In this document: positions 32,718 through 41,541 of the stretch, piece after piece
How positions within the stretch are numbered: the first letter of the stretch is position 1
Layout of the letters: every line of letters starts with the position of its first letter
Origin: Sanguibacter keddieii DSM 10542
GTDB taxonomy: Bacteria; Actinomycetota; Actinomycetes; Actinomycetales; Cellulomonadaceae
Direction of reading: 5' to 3'
Length of the DNA stretch: 64,000 nt
Assembly: GCF_000024925.1 (NCBI RefSeq)
Contig: NC_013521.1
Coordinates: 3,286,001-3,350,000 of the forward strand
Translations under genes and position numbers: made by a program
Notes under the pieces: model-generated
What the model was told of the DNA's origin: nothing
Database searches by the model: none
Seen by the model: only the letters and a program-made list of their open reading frames with translations

Positions 32718-33539
32718 TCAGATCTTGGCGACCTGGCTGAACGACAGCTCGACCGGGGTCTCCCGGCCGAAGATCGAGACCAGCACCTTGAGCTTCTGGC
32801 CCTCGGCGTTGATCTCGGAGATGGTGGCAGGCAGCGTGTCGAAGGGTCCGTCCGTGACGGTGACCGACTCGCCGACGGTGAAGTCGACCTCGATCGCCGG
32901 GGCGGAACCGCTGCCCTTGGCGCCGGCCTCTGCCTTGGGGGCGATGAGGGGCGCGAGCATCCCGAAGACCTCGTTCTGGGTCAGCGGGACGGGCTGGTGG
33001 GTGTGGCCGACGAAGCCGGTGACGCCGGGGGTGTGACGCACGGCGCCCCAGGACTCGTCGGTGAGGTCCATGCGGACGAGGACGTAGCCGGGGATCCGGA
33101 CGCGGCGGACGATCTTCTTCTGCGCGTTCTTGATCTCGGTGACCTCTTCCATCGGCACCTCGATCTGGAAGATGTAGTCCTCCATGTTGAGGCTCTGGAT
33201 GCGGTTCTCGAGGTTCGCCTTCACGCGGTTCTCGTAGCCGGCGTACGAGTGGATGACGTACCAGTCGCCGGGCTTGCTGCGCAGCTCGCGCTTGAAGGAC
33301 TCGACCGGGTCCTCGTCCTCGTCGTCGACCGACGCCTCGGCGTCGGAGGCGGACTCGTCGGCTGGGCTCTCGGTGACCTCGTCGTCGACGCTGTCGGTCG
33401 AGGTCTCGTCGTCGGCGACGGTCTCCTCGGTCGGCTGGTCGTCGAGCTCGGTGACCGCGACGTCCGCGTCGGCGCTCTCAGCGTCGCCCGCGACGGCGTC
33501 GACGATCTCCTCCGTCGGTTCGAACGACTCCTGAGACAC
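32718..33539 (-). CDS. nusG: Transcription elongation factor NusG with acidic N-terminal extension
   Basis: Links RNA polymerase to ribosomes and Rho. The NGN domain starts near residue 92 ([15 protein letters not shown]), and the KOW domain is near residue 222 ([19 protein letters not shown]). The first 90 residues are an acidic Asp/Glu/Ser/Thr-rich tail, typical of actinobacterial NusG, making 273 residues versus 181 in E. coli. Start is a GTG at 33539 after AGCAGG. Cotranscribed with secE (134-bp gap). Confidence 0.97.
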   Translation of the reverse strand: MSQESFEPTEEIVDAVAGDAESADADVAVTELDDQPTEETVADDETSTDSVDDEVTESPADESASDAEASVDDEDEDPVESFKRELRSKPGDWYVIHSYAGYENRVKANLENRIQSLNMEDYIFQIEVPMEEVTEIKNAQKKIVRRVRIPGYVLVRMDLTDESWGAVRHTPGVTGFVGHTHQPVPLTQNEVFGMLAPLIAPKAEAGAKGSGSAPAIEVDFTVGESVTVTDGPFDTLPATISEINAEGQKLKVLVSIFGRETPVELSFSQVAKI

Positions 33540-33673
33540 GTGTCAACCTGCTTTCTACTGACGATCCGAGATGGGCCCGGACTACTTCCCTGATGGACGT
33601 ACGACGCGCGGCTCTCGGTGAGCTCCGCGCGTCATGTTCTGGACCGCACCGGCGGACCGGGCGGTCGCTCGGC

Positions 33674-33952
33674 CTAGCCGAAGACCCAGAAGACGCCCTT
33701 GTTGATGACGTAGTCGAGCGCGAGCACGAAGGCCATGCAGACGAGCACGAAGACGATCACGACGAGCGTGTAGTTCCAGAGCTCGGACCGCGTGGGGGTG
33801 ACGACCTTCTTGAGCTCGGCGACCACCTGGCGGACGAAGAGGGCGATGCGAGCGAAGATGTTGCCCTTGGAGGGCGAGGCCTTCGTGCTCTTCTTCTCGC
33901 CGCCGACACCGGCGCCCTCGGCGCTGGCCGCTCCGGCTGCGGAATCGCTCAC
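33674..33952 (-). CDS. secE: Preprotein translocase subunit SecE
   Basis: Clamps SecY in the export channel. The 92-residue form has one C-terminal membrane span (about residues 62-85) preceded by the SecE motif FVRQVVAELKKVVTPTRSEL. The N-terminal 30 residues are Gly/Ala/Ser-rich. Start GTG at 33952. It lies downstream of tRNA-Trp and upstream of nusG, a widespread arrangement. Confidence 0.96.
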   Translation of the reverse strand: MSDSAAGAASAEGAGVGGEKKSTKASPSKGNIFARIALFVRQVVAELKKVVTPTRSELWNYTLVVIVFVLVCMAFVLALDYVINKGVFWVFG

Positions 33953-34061
33953 TGGTTCATCCCTACGTCGTGGCTTGCCTGTTCACGTGCCCATGACCCA
34001 TCTCCTCGAATCAGACGAGGATTGCGCCCAGGCCCGGTCGACGACCGACGAGGACACCAAG

Positions 34062-34134
34062 CAGGGCAGACAGGACTCGAACCTGCAACCTGCGGTTTTG
34101 GAGACCGCTGCGCTACCAATTGCGCCACTACCCT
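34062..34134 (-). tRNA. tRNA-Trp (anticodon CCA)
   Basis: The minus strand from 34134 folds into a 73-nt cloverleaf: acceptor AGGGTAG with CTGCCCT, D-stem GCGC/GCGC, anticodon stem GCGGT/ACCGC with loop CTCCAAA (CCA reads UGG) and the TTCGAGT loop on a GCAGG/CCTGT stem. Discriminator base is G and CCA is not encoded. It shares its promoter with secE-nusG. Confidence 0.95.
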
Positions 34135-34228
34135 TCGACGGAGTCATGACCACCGGCGGTCCGTCTGTGCTCTGTCCCGTGGGGCGGGGCACGCTCGAAC
34201 TACGGTGGCAGTCATCCACCGAAGGAAT

Positions 34229-34258
34229 ACTGTACGCGACGCGGCCGTCAGGGTCTAA
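34229..34258 (-). promoter_or_regulatory. Promoter of tRNA-Trp-secE-nusG
   Basis: Minus-strand -35 TTAGAC (34253-34258) and -10 TACAGT (34229-34234) with an 18-bp spacer, start near 34222, about 88 nt before the mature tRNA. Confidence 0.6.
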
Positions 34259-34335
34259 CCGGTCCCGGGAACCGCCACCTCGTGCGGTCGACGGCCTCCG
34301 CGGGCACGTGTCGGCACGCCTCTCCTCCTCCTCTT

Positions 34336-34377
34336 GACGATCCTGGGGTCCTCCGGTCGGAGGACCCCAGGATCGTC
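34336..34377. repeat. Near-perfect 42-bp palindrome upstream of the ABC transporter operon
   Basis: Twenty-base arms (34336-34355 and 34358-34377, beginning GACGATCCTGGGG) are fully complementary with only GT between them. It lies between two diverging units, tRNA-Trp-secE-nusG on the left and the ABC transporter genes on the right, 46 bp before the ABC ATPase start. No open gene ends here that would need a terminator. It could be an operator, an mRNA leader hairpin or a roadblock between diverging units. Confidence 0.85.
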
Positions 34378-34423
34378 CGACCCGACTCTGGTGCGCGCCC
34401 CCTCGACCGTCCAGGCTCGAGAC

Positions 34424-35365
34424 ATGTCCACCACCGCTCCCCCGCCCCGCACCCGAGCCGTCGAGGTCACCGGCCTGCGCAAGCGCTACGGCGCGCACCA
34501 GGCCGTCGACGGGCTCGACCTGCACGTCGACCACGGCGAGATCGTCGCCGTCCTGGGCCCCAACGGCGCGGGGAAGACCACGACCGTCGAGATCCTCGAG
34601 GGCTTCCGCCGGGCCGACTCCGGCACGGTCCGCGTCCTCGGGGCGGACCCGGCCGGCGCGGGCCGGGGGTGGCGGGACAGGATCGGCGTGGTGCTGCAGG
34701 ACTCCGACGACCTGCCCGAGCTCACAGCGCGCGAGATGGTCCGGCACTTCGCCCGGTACTACCGGGCACCGCGCGACCCGGACGAGGTGATCACCGCCGT
34801 CGGTCTCGACGCGAAGGCGGGGGTCCGGGTGCGGGCGCTCTCCGGCGGCCAGCGTCGGCGCCTCGACGTGGCGCTGGGCATCGTCGGCTCCCCCGAGCTG
34901 CTGTTCCTCGACGAGCCCACGACCGGCTTCGACCCGCAGGCCCGCCGGTCCTTCTGGGAGGTGGTCCGGTCCCTGCGGGCCGGCGGGACCACGATGCTGC
35001 TCACCACCCACTACCTCGACGAGGCGGCGGCCCTCGCGGACCGCGTGGTGGTCGTGGCCGGCGGCCGCGTGGTCGCGGAGGGCCCGCCCGCCACGCTCGG
35101 CGGGGCCGAGGCGAGGCGCCCCGTCGTGCACTGGACGCAGGACGGTACGGACCGCAGCGAGCGGACCTCGACGCCGACGGCGCTCGTGACGCACCTCGCC
35201 GGACGCCTCGGGGGCGCCGACGGTGAGGTCCCGGGCCTGCGGGTGGAGACCCCGACGCTCGAGGACGTCTACCTCGAGCTCGTGTCGGCACAGACCGGCG
35301 CCGCGACCCAGACGGCCCAGCACACCCCGCTCACCCAGCACTCTCCCGAGGAGATGACGTCATGA
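34424..35365 (+). CDS. ABC transporter ATP-binding protein, drug-export (DrrA-like) type
   Basis: Nucleotide-binding subunit of an exporter. The 313-residue protein has Walker A GPNGAGKTT (45-53), Q-loop in VVLQDSDD, signature LSGGQRRRLD, Walker B LLFLDEPTTGFD and the H-loop in LLTTHYLDEA. The tail after residue 245 resembles the DrrA accessory domain. I take the ATG at 34424 (MSTTAPPP); the open frame back to 34334 runs through the palindrome. It overlaps the permease gene by four bases (ATGA). Substrate unknown; antibiotic or lipid export is likely from family and from the linked sensor system. Confidence 0.92.
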   Translation: MSTTAPPPRTRAVEVTGLRKRYGAHQAVDGLDLHVDHGEIVAVLGPNGAGKTTTVEILEGFRRADSGTVRVLGADPAGAGRGWRDRIGVVLQDSDDLPELTAREMVRHFARYYRAPRDPDEVITAVGLDAKAGVRVRALSGGQRRRLDVALGIVGSPELLFLDEPTTGFDPQARRSFWEVVRSLRAGGTTMLLTTHYLDEAAALADRVVVVAGGRVVAEGPPATLGGAEARRPVVHWTQDGTDRSERTSTPTALVTHLAGRLGGADGEVPGLRVETPTLEDVYLELVSAQTGAATQTAQHTPLTQHSPEEMTS

Positions 35366-36219
35366 CCGGAGCACCCGGGACGACGACGACCACCCGCAGA
35401 CCGCTCCCCGGCCTGCTGCGGCTGGGCCTGTGGCGCACCCGCCTCGAGCTGACCCAGTTCTCCCGCGAGCGCGACGCGCTCGTCTTCGTCTTCGCCTACC
35501 CGATCCTCATGCTCGGGATCTTCGCGAGCGTCTTCGGCCAGGACGGCGCCACGGCGGGCGGCTCGGGCGACGCGGCGGTGTCCTTCGCGCAGTACTTCCT
35601 GCCCGGGATGCTCGCGACAGGCATCATGCTGACGAGCTTCCAGTCGCTCGCGACCTCGCTCGCGGTCGAGCGGGACGACGGCACGCTCAAGCGCGTCCGG
35701 GCGACGCCTCTGCCCCCGGTCGCGTTCTTCCTGGGCAAGATCGGTCAGGTGCTCGTGGTCTCGGTGGTCCAGACGGCGCTCCTGCTCGCGGTCGCGGCCC
35801 TGGGCTTCGGGATCCCGATGCCGACGGCGCCTGGCGCGTGGCTCACCTTCGCGTGGGTGTTCGTGCTCGGCACGTCGGTCGGCACGGTGTGCGGCATCGC
35901 GTTCTCGTCCGTCCCGCGCTCCGGGAGGTCGGTGAGCGCCGTGGTGATCCCGGTCGTGCTGGTGCTGCAGTTCACCTCGGGGGTGTTCTTCGTCTTCTCC
36001 GACCTGCCCGGTTGGATGCAGCGGTTCGCGGAGGTGTTCCCGCTCAAGTGGATGGCCCAGGGCATGCGGTCGGTGTTCCTGCCGGACGGCGCCGAGGCCG
36101 GCGAGGTGTCGGGGTCCTGGCAGCACGGCCCGACAGCCGTCATCCTGGGGGCATGGCTGATCCTCGGGCTCGTCGTGGCCGTCCGCACGTTCCGGTGGCG
36201 TCGTCGTGACGACGGCTGA
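35362..36219 (+). CDS. ABC-2 type permease
   Basis: Membrane partner of the preceding ATPase. The 285 residues begin with a cytoplasmic segment and show about six hydrophobic spans, with the first near FVFAYPILMLGIFASVFG and the last near VILGAWLILGLVVAV. The ABC-2 motif region LKRVRATPLPPVAFFLGK lies after the second span, as in DrrB/YhhJ-type permeases. It overlaps both neighbours (4 nt with the ATPase, 14 nt with the kinase), so the four genes are one operon. Confidence 0.9.
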   Translation: MTGAPGTTTTTRRPLPGLLRLGLWRTRLELTQFSRERDALVFVFAYPILMLGIFASVFGQDGATAGGSGDAAVSFAQYFLPGMLATGIMLTSFQSLATSLAVERDDGTLKRVRATPLPPVAFFLGKIGQVLVVSVVQTALLLAVAALGFGIPMPTAPGAWLTFAWVFVLGTSVGTVCGIAFSSVPRSGRSVSAVVIPVVLVLQFTSGVFFVFSDLPGWMQRFAEVFPLKWMAQGMRSVFLPDGAEAGEVSGSWQHGPTAVILGAWLILGLVVAVRTFRWRRRDDG

Positions 36220-37561
36220 CCGCGCCGCGGTCGACCGGGGCCGTCTGGACGACGCAGCGACAGTGCCAGAGCCCCCCGGCCCGCTCACTGCCGTCGACGT
36301 CGACGCCCGCGCCTGGGACCGCGTCCTGACCTTCTGGCACGTCGCCTTCTACCTGCTCACCGGCTTCACCGCGGCGGCCATCGTCGTGAGCGACGACCGC
36401 CTCGCGTCGCGGAGCATCCCCTCCCTCGTGGCCCTGGGGGTGCTCGTGGTCGCCTACGCGACCTTCGGGCAGCGGGCCGCGGCCCGGAGCCTGCACCACG
36501 GTCCCGACGGTGCCGCCTGGGCCTACCTGGCCCTGCTCGTGGTCGTCACCTGCGTGGTCACCTCTCTCGACCCGCTCGGGACCATGCTGCTGTTCGTCGC
36601 CTACTCCCAGGTCTGGCTCCTCACGCCGAGCATCCGGGTGGGGGCGTGGCTGAGCGCGCTGCTCGCGGTCGCGTCGACGCTCGCGCTGCTCGCGCGGCTC
36701 CGCGACATCGGCGAGGGCTCGTGGGCCACCGTCTTCCAGATGGCCCTGGGTCTGGCCTTCAGCATGCTCATGGGGTTGTGGCTGCACTGGATCCTGCGGC
36801 AGGGCGTCCAGCGTGCCGCGCTGCTCGAGTCGCTGCAGGCGACCCGGGCCGAGCTCGGGCGGACGCAGCACGCCGCGGGGGTCGCCGCCGAGCGCGAGCG
36901 CGTCGCGCGCGAGATCCACGACACCCTGGCCCAGGGCTTCACGAGCATCGTCATGCTCGCCCAGACCGCGTCGGCCGAGGCGCAGCGCGGTGACGACGAG
37001 CAGGTGGCCCGACGCCTCGAGCTCATCGAGCGCACCGCGCGGGAGAACCTCGCCGAGGCCCGCTCGCTGGTCTCGGCCTCGTCCCCCGCACCGCTCGCAG
37101 GCTCGAGCCTCCCCGAGGCGATCGAGCGCCTGGGCGCACGGCTCACGGAGGAGACCGGGATCGAGGTCGTCACGCGCTGCACAGGACCAGCGGAGCTGCC
37201 GTCCCCCGTCGAGGTGGTGCTCCTGCGGACCGTGCAGGAGTCGCTCTCGAACGTCCGCCGGCACTCCGGGGCGTCGCGCGTGAGCGTGACGCTCGAGACC
37301 ACCTCGTCCGAGGCCGTCGTCACGGTGACCGACGACGGGACGGGGCTGCACCCGTCGTCCGTGGAAGGATTCGGGCTGCGGGGCATGCGCGAGCGCGTCA
37401 CCGCGTCGGGCGGCAGCGTGCGGGTCGAGGACGCGTCGGCCCCTGCCCTGGCCCGCGACCCACGTCCAGCCCCAGACCGTCCGGGCGGCGAGCGCATCGG
37501 CACGCGGGTCGTCGCGCGTGTCCCGACGAGCACCGACCACGCGCCCAGGAGGCTCGGATGA
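36206..37561 (+). CDS. Sensor histidine kinase, NarL/LiaS-type (HisKA_3)
   Basis: Membrane sensor with about five N-terminal hydrophobic spans (residues 40-200). A HisKA_3 dimerisation domain follows with the phospho-acceptor His238 in REIHDTLAQGF, and then an ATP-binding domain with DDGTGL and GFGLRGMRERV. No large extracellular sensing domain is visible, so the spans themselves or the transporter may sense the signal, as in LiaS/BceS-like systems. It overlaps the response regulator gene by four bases. Total 451 residues. Confidence 0.92.
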   Translation: MTTADRAAVDRGRLDDAATVPEPPGPLTAVDVDARAWDRVLTFWHVAFYLLTGFTAAAIVVSDDRLASRSIPSLVALGVLVVAYATFGQRAAARSLHHGPDGAAWAYLALLVVVTCVVTSLDPLGTMLLFVAYSQVWLLTPSIRVGAWLSALLAVASTLALLARLRDIGEGSWATVFQMALGLAFSMLMGLWLHWILRQGVQRAALLESLQATRAELGRTQHAAGVAAERERVAREIHDTLAQGFTSIVMLAQTASAEAQRGDDEQVARRLELIERTARENLAEARSLVSASSPAPLAGSSLPEAIERLGARLTEETGIEVVTRCTGPAELPSPVEVVLLRTVQESLSNVRRHSGASRVSVTLETTSSEAVVTVTDDGTGLHPSSVEGFGLRGMRERVTASGGSVRVEDASAPALARDPRPAPDRPGGERIGTRVVARVPTSTDHAPRRLG

Positions 37562-38262
37562 CCAGCACACCGCAGAGCCCGCGTCCCGACCAGGAGCCCA
37601 GCACGCGAGCAGGCGCCCCGAGCGAGCCCGAGCGCCCCACCGTCAGGGTCGTGGTCGCGGACGACCACCCCGTCGTCCGCGCGGGCATCGTCGGGATGCT
37701 CGGCGTCGAGAGCGACATCGAGGTGGTGGGCGAGGCCGAGGACGGCCGCCAGGCGGTCGACCTCGCCCGCACCCTGTCGCCCGACGTCGTCATCACCGAC
37801 CTGCGGATGCCCGTCCTCGACGGGGTCGGGGCCACCCGGGAGATCGTGGCGCTCCCGGGGACGGTGCGCGTGGTGGTGCTGACGACCTACGAGACGGACG
37901 GCGAGATCCTGCGGGCCGTCGAGGCGGGGGCCACCGGCTACCTGCTCAAGGACACCCCGCGGGCCGAGCTCGTCGCCGGGATCCGCGAGGCCGCCCGGGG
38001 GCAGACGGTGCTCACACCGTCGGTCGCGACCCGGCTGGTGAGCCAGGTCGGCTCCCGTGCCGACAGGCTCACCCCGCGCGAGGTCGAGGTGCTGCGCGCG
38101 GTCGCGCGCGGGCTGAGCAACGCGGCCGTCGGGCACGAGCTGTTCATCTCCGAGACGACCGTGAAGACGCACCTCATCCGGGCCTTCGGCAAGCTGGGCG
38201 TCAACGACCGGACGCACGCCGTCACCGTGGCGACGGACCGCGGCCTGCTCGGGCAGGTGTGA
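37558..38262 (+). CDS. Response regulator, NarL/FixJ family
   Basis: Partner of the kinase just upstream. The receiver domain has the acidic pair DD near 35-36, phospho-acceptor Asp81 in VVITDLRMP and the conserved Lys in LLKDTPRAELV. A LuxR-type helix-turn-helix follows (LTPREVEVLRAVARGLSNAAVGHELFISETTVKTH-type, about residues 170-205). The first 27 residues are a Pro/Glu-rich lead. The natural target is likely the operon's own promoter. A 5-bp hairpin at 38264-38276 follows the stop, opposite the end of the flavodoxin gene. Confidence 0.93.
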   Translation: MTSTPQSPRPDQEPSTRAGAPSEPERPTVRVVVADDHPVVRAGIVGMLGVESDIEVVGEAEDGRQAVDLARTLSPDVVITDLRMPVLDGVGATREIVALPGTVRVVVLTTYETDGEILRAVEAGATGYLLKDTPRAELVAGIREAARGQTVLTPSVATRLVSQVGSRADRLTPREVEVLRAVARGLSNAAVGHELFISETTVKTHLIRAFGKLGVNDRTHAVTVATDRGLLGQV

Positions 38263-38299
38263 CGGGCGGTACGCCCCGGGCCCTCAGGCCGTGCGGATC

Positions 38300-38806
38300 T
38301 CAGGCCGTCCGTGCCGGCTCGGCCACGAGCTCGGCGGCGATGCCCTCGCCCCACGCCCGGACCGCGTCCATGTCGCGGTTGTCTCCGTACTTCCCCCGCG
38401 CCGCGAGGATGGTGGCGCGCTCGGCGAGGCTCAGCTGGAGCACGTCGAGCTTGCCGGGGAAGTGCCGGTGCCCTCGCGCACCGAGGGACTCGACCCGGGC
38501 CGTGGTCGCCGGGGCGGAGTTGCCGCGCTTGCTCGGCTGGTCGGCCAGGCCGGAGGAGAACAGCCACACGGGGACCTCGCGCAGCTGCTCGGCGAGGCGG
38601 TCGACGAGGTCGCGCGCGTCCGGGAGCCACTGGCCGATGTACACGGCGGACCCGACGACCACGGCGTCGTAGCCGGTCGCGGTCGCGACGTCGGCCGGCT
38701 CGACGACGTCGCAGGCGATCCCTGCCGACTCGAGTGCCTGGGCGACCACCGCGGCGATCTCCCGGGTGGACCCGTGCTTCGACGCTGCACTCACCAAGAC
38801 TCGCAT
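38300..38806 (-). CDS. Flavodoxin domain protein (HemG/menaquinone-dependent protoporphyrinogen oxidase-like)
   Basis: The 168-residue protein begins MRVLVSAASKHGSTREIA, whose S-x-HGST loop binds FMN phosphate, and contains VVVGSAVYIGQWLPDARDLV, typical of flavodoxin_5 (HemG-like) proteins. Electron transfer is likely, but the partner and substrate cannot be told; many actinobacterial members are annotated only as flavodoxin. The start at 38806 is chosen because the FMN loop must begin near the N-terminus. It stands alone, converging with the response regulator and diverging from add. Confidence 0.85.
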   Translation of the reverse strand: MRVLVSAASKHGSTREIAAVVAQALESAGIACDVVEPADVATATGYDAVVVGSAVYIGQWLPDARDLVDRLAEQLREVPVWLFSSGLADQPSKRGNSAPATTARVESLGARGHRHFPGKLDVLQLSLAERATILAARGKYGDNRDMDAVRAWGEGIAAELVAEPARTA

Positions 38807-38973
38807 CTGGCTCTCCCTCGTGTCTCTCGGCCTGAGCCGGTCGGCGGCCGGTCGGTCCGGCCAGCCGTCGTGCCGGGCAGAGGCTGCCCGCACCTCCCAT
38901 CGTGGTCCAGGCCGACCCGCCTGCCGTGGGCCGGAAGTCCCCTGCGGCTCCTCCGACCTGGCAGAATCCACAG

Positions 38974-40128
38974 ATGCCTGACCCGACGCAGCAGCCCGAG
39001 ACCTCCGGTCACCGCACTCCCCCCTCCGCAGGCCCCGCCTCACCCGGCGGCGCGTCCGCCGACGAGGCCCGAGCACGGCCTGACGGCGCGAGACGCGACC
39101 TGGCGACGCTGCCCAAGGCCCACCTGCACCTGCACTTCACCGGCTCGATGCGGCAGTCGACCCTGGCCGAGCTCGCCGAGTCGCACGGGATCCGCCTGCC
39201 AGGGGCTCTCCTCGACCTGGACCCGTTGCGCGTCCCGGCGAACGAGCGCGGCTGGTTCCGGTTCCAGCGCCTGTACGACGCGGCGCGCGCCTGCGTGCGC
39301 ACCGAGTCCGACATGCGGCGCATCATCCGCGAGGCGGCCGAGGACGACGCCTCCGAGGGCTCGGGCCGCCTCGAGATCCAGGTCGACCCCACGTCGTACG
39401 CGCCGTTCGTCGGCGGGATCACGCCCGCGCTCGAGATCGTCCTGGACGAGGCACGGTCCGCGAGCGCCACCACCGGGGTGGAGGTGGGCGTCATCGTCGC
39501 GTCGTCACGCATGCGCCACCCCCTCGACGCGCGCATCCTCGCGCGGCTCGCCGCGCTGCACGCGGGCGACGGTGCGGGCGAGGTCATCGGCTTCGGCCTG
39601 AGCAACGACGAGCGTCGAGGCGACACGAGCGCCTTCGCGCCGGCGTTCCGCATCGCGCGCAAGGCCGGGCTGGCGTCGGTCCCGCACGGCGGCGAGCTCC
39701 TCGGCCCCGGGCACGTGACCGAGGTGCTCGACGCGCTGCAGCCCGACCGTCTCGGTCACGGCGTGCGGGCGGGCGAGGACGCGCGGGTGCTCGACCGCAT
39801 CGTCGCCCAGGACGTCTCGCTCGAGGTGTGCCCGGCGTCGAACGTCTCCCTCGGGGTCTACGCCGACGACGCACAGGTACCGCTGCGCACCCTCGTGGAC
39901 GCCGGCGCCCGGGTCGCCCTCGGCGCCGACGACCCGCTGCTGTTCAGGTCGCGGCTGGTCGCCCAATACGAGAGCGCCCGGGACGTGCACGGGTTCTCCG
40001 ACCTCGAGCTGGCTGACCTCGCGCGGTCCTCGATCCGGGCGAGCCTGGCCGCCGAGTCCACGCAGCGTGGGCTGCTGGCGCAGGTCGACCGGTGGGTCGA
40101 GGGGCCCGCGGAGCAGTCCCGGGCATGA
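38974..40128 (+). CDS. add: Adenosine deaminase
   Basis: Deaminates adenosine (and deoxyadenosine) to inosine in purine salvage. The zinc site is visible: HLHLH at about residue 50, the histidine of VPHGGE, the catalytic HG in RLGHGVR and the aspartates of GADDPLL. The motif SLEVCPASN is also present. The first 45 residues are a Pro/Ser-rich lead of doubtful use. The ATG at 38974 is preferred to one 24 codons upstream. Its stop overlaps the start of the uracil-DNA glycosylase gene (ATGA), so the two are cotranscribed. The family also includes adenine deaminases, hence small doubt on substrate. Confidence 0.88.
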   Translation: MPDPTQQPETSGHRTPPSAGPASPGGASADEARARPDGARRDLATLPKAHLHLHFTGSMRQSTLAELAESHGIRLPGALLDLDPLRVPANERGWFRFQRLYDAARACVRTESDMRRIIREAAEDDASEGSGRLEIQVDPTSYAPFVGGITPALEIVLDEARSASATTGVEVGVIVASSRMRHPLDARILARLAALHAGDGAGEVIGFGLSNDERRGDTSAFAPAFRIARKAGLASVPHGGELLGPGHVTEVLDALQPDRLGHGVRAGEDARVLDRIVAQDVSLEVCPASNVSLGVYADDAQVPLRTLVDAGARVALGADDPLLFRSRLVAQYESARDVHGFSDLELADLARSSIRASLAAESTQRGLLAQVDRWVEGPAEQSRA

Positions 40129-40925
40129 GCACGGGCGAGCCCACCGGAGGCGGGGGTCGGCTCCCCCGCCCCACGTGGCCGGGCGACGCCGGCCCTGACC
40201 TCGCCGCGGGCGCCCGCTCCCTGCTCGAGGTCGACCGGCTGGTAGAGGGCTGCACCGCCTGCCCGCGGCTCGTGGCCTTCCGCGAGCAGGTCTCGGACGA
40301 GCGCCGGGCCGCCTTCCGCGACCAGACGTACTGGGGTCGGGGTGTGCCGAGCCTCGGCGACGAGCAGGCAGGCGTCCTGGTGGTCGGGCTCGCGCCGGCG
40401 GCACACGGCAGCAACCGGACGGGCCGGATGTTCACCGGCGACCGCAGCGGCGAGGTGCTCTACGCCGCGATGCACCGCACCGGCTTCGCGTCGCAGCCGA
40501 CGGCGGTGTCCCGCGACGACGGGCTCGTCCTCACCGGTGCGCGGGTCGTCGCCCCTGTGCACTGCGTGCCTCCGGACAACAAGCCCACCCCCGACGAGCG
40601 TCGTCGGTGCTCCCCCTACCTGGGCCGCGAGCTCGAGCTGCTCGCCGGCACCGTCCGGGTCGCCGTGGTGCTCGGCGGCTTCGGCTGGGTGGCGCTGCTC
40701 GCCACGCTGCGTGACCAGGGATGGTCGGTGCCGCGTCCGCGGCCGCGCTTCGGGCACGGCGTGCAGGTGCGGCTCGAGCACCCCGACGGCCGTGACCTCA
40801 CGCTCCTCGGCTGCTTCCACGTGAGCCCGCACAACACGAGCACGGGGCGCCTGACCCCGCAGATGGTCGACGACGTGCTCCTCGAGGCGCGCCGGCTGGC
40901 GGAGGTCGGGCAGACGGAGATGTAG
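40125..40925 (+). CDS. Uracil-DNA glycosylase, family 5 (UDGb)
   Basis: Excises uracil and related damaged bases from DNA. Motif A is GLAPAAHGSNRTGRMFTGD, and motif B is HVSPHNTSTGRLT, both characteristic of family 5. Cysteines in CTACPRL (about residues 43-46) and further downstream fit the 4Fe-4S cluster. The polar residue that family 4 has in motif A is replaced by Ala, as expected for UDGb. Length 266. Coupled with add: adenosine deamination and removal of deaminated bases form a loose theme, though this link is inferred. Confidence 0.9.
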   Translation: MSTGEPTGGGGRLPRPTWPGDAGPDLAAGARSLLEVDRLVEGCTACPRLVAFREQVSDERRAAFRDQTYWGRGVPSLGDEQAGVLVVGLAPAAHGSNRTGRMFTGDRSGEVLYAAMHRTGFASQPTAVSRDDGLVLTGARVVAPVHCVPPDNKPTPDERRRCSPYLGRELELLAGTVRVAVVLGGFGWVALLATLRDQGWSVPRPRPRFGHGVQVRLEHPDGRDLTLLGCFHVSPHNTSTGRLTPQMVDDVLLEARRLAEVGQTEM

Positions 40926-40986
40926 CAGAACCGCGCGAGCCGGCGATATCCAGGGTGAGACACCCACCACGACCGCAGGGGACCCC

Positions 40987-41541
40987 ATGGATCGACCGGA
41001 CCATCGCGCCTTCACGGCGCTCTACCACGCCCACTACGGGGCGGTCCTCGGCTTCGTCCGACGGCGGCTGCCCGACGCCTCGGCGGAGGACGTCGTCGCC
41101 GACGTCTTCACGACGGTGTGGCGCCGGCTCGACGACGTGCCGGACGAACCACGCCCATGGCTCTACGGGGTCGCCCGCCACACCCTGCTCACCGCGCAGC
41201 GCGGGCACGCCCGCCGGGCGGCGCTGTCGGTGCGGATCGCGTCACGGCCCTCCGGTCCGACCCCCGACCACTCCGACGGGATCGCCGACACCCTGGACCT
41301 CGTCGCCGCCTGGCAGCGCCTGAGCGCCACGCACCAGGAGGCGATCGCGCTCGTCACCCACGACGGGCTCACCGGTGCGGAGGCCGCCCAGGTGCTCGGG
41401 TGCTCTCGGAGCGCGTTCTCGGTGCGGCTCGTCCGTGCCCGGCGTGCGCTCCGCACCTTCCTCGACATCGAGGCCCGCGCAGCCTCCAGCGCAGACGGAC
41501 CCGCCCGCCAGACCAAGGAGATGTCCCGTGAAGCACGCTGA
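40987..41541 (+). CDS. ECF RNA polymerase sigma factor
   Basis: The 184-residue product has sigma region 2 (FTALYHAHYGAVLGFVRRRLPDASAEDVVADVFTTVWRR) and region 4 (LSATHQEAIALVTHDGLTGAEAAQVLGCSRSAFSVRLVRARRAL), with no region 1 or 3, so it is an ECF sigma. It overlaps by 14 nt with a membrane protein gene that is probably its regulator. A likely target promoter with GGAAC-N18-GTT precedes terC 1.3 kb downstream. No such motif is visible before its own gene. Confidence 0.93.
   Translation: MDRPDHRAFTALYHAHYGAVLGFVRRRLPDASAEDVVADVFTTVWRRLDDVPDEPRPWLYGVARHTLLTAQRGHARRAALSVRIASRPSGPTPDHSDGIADTLDLVAAWQRLSATHQEAIALVTHDGLTGAEAAQVLGCSRSAFSVRLVRARRALRTFLDIEARAASSADGPARQTKEMSREAR

Noticed and set aside
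34334-34423. Upstream start for the ABC ATPase and TTGACG as its -35
   Set aside because: The extra 30 residues would be read from the palindrome, and no -10 lies 16-19 bp downstream of TTGACG.
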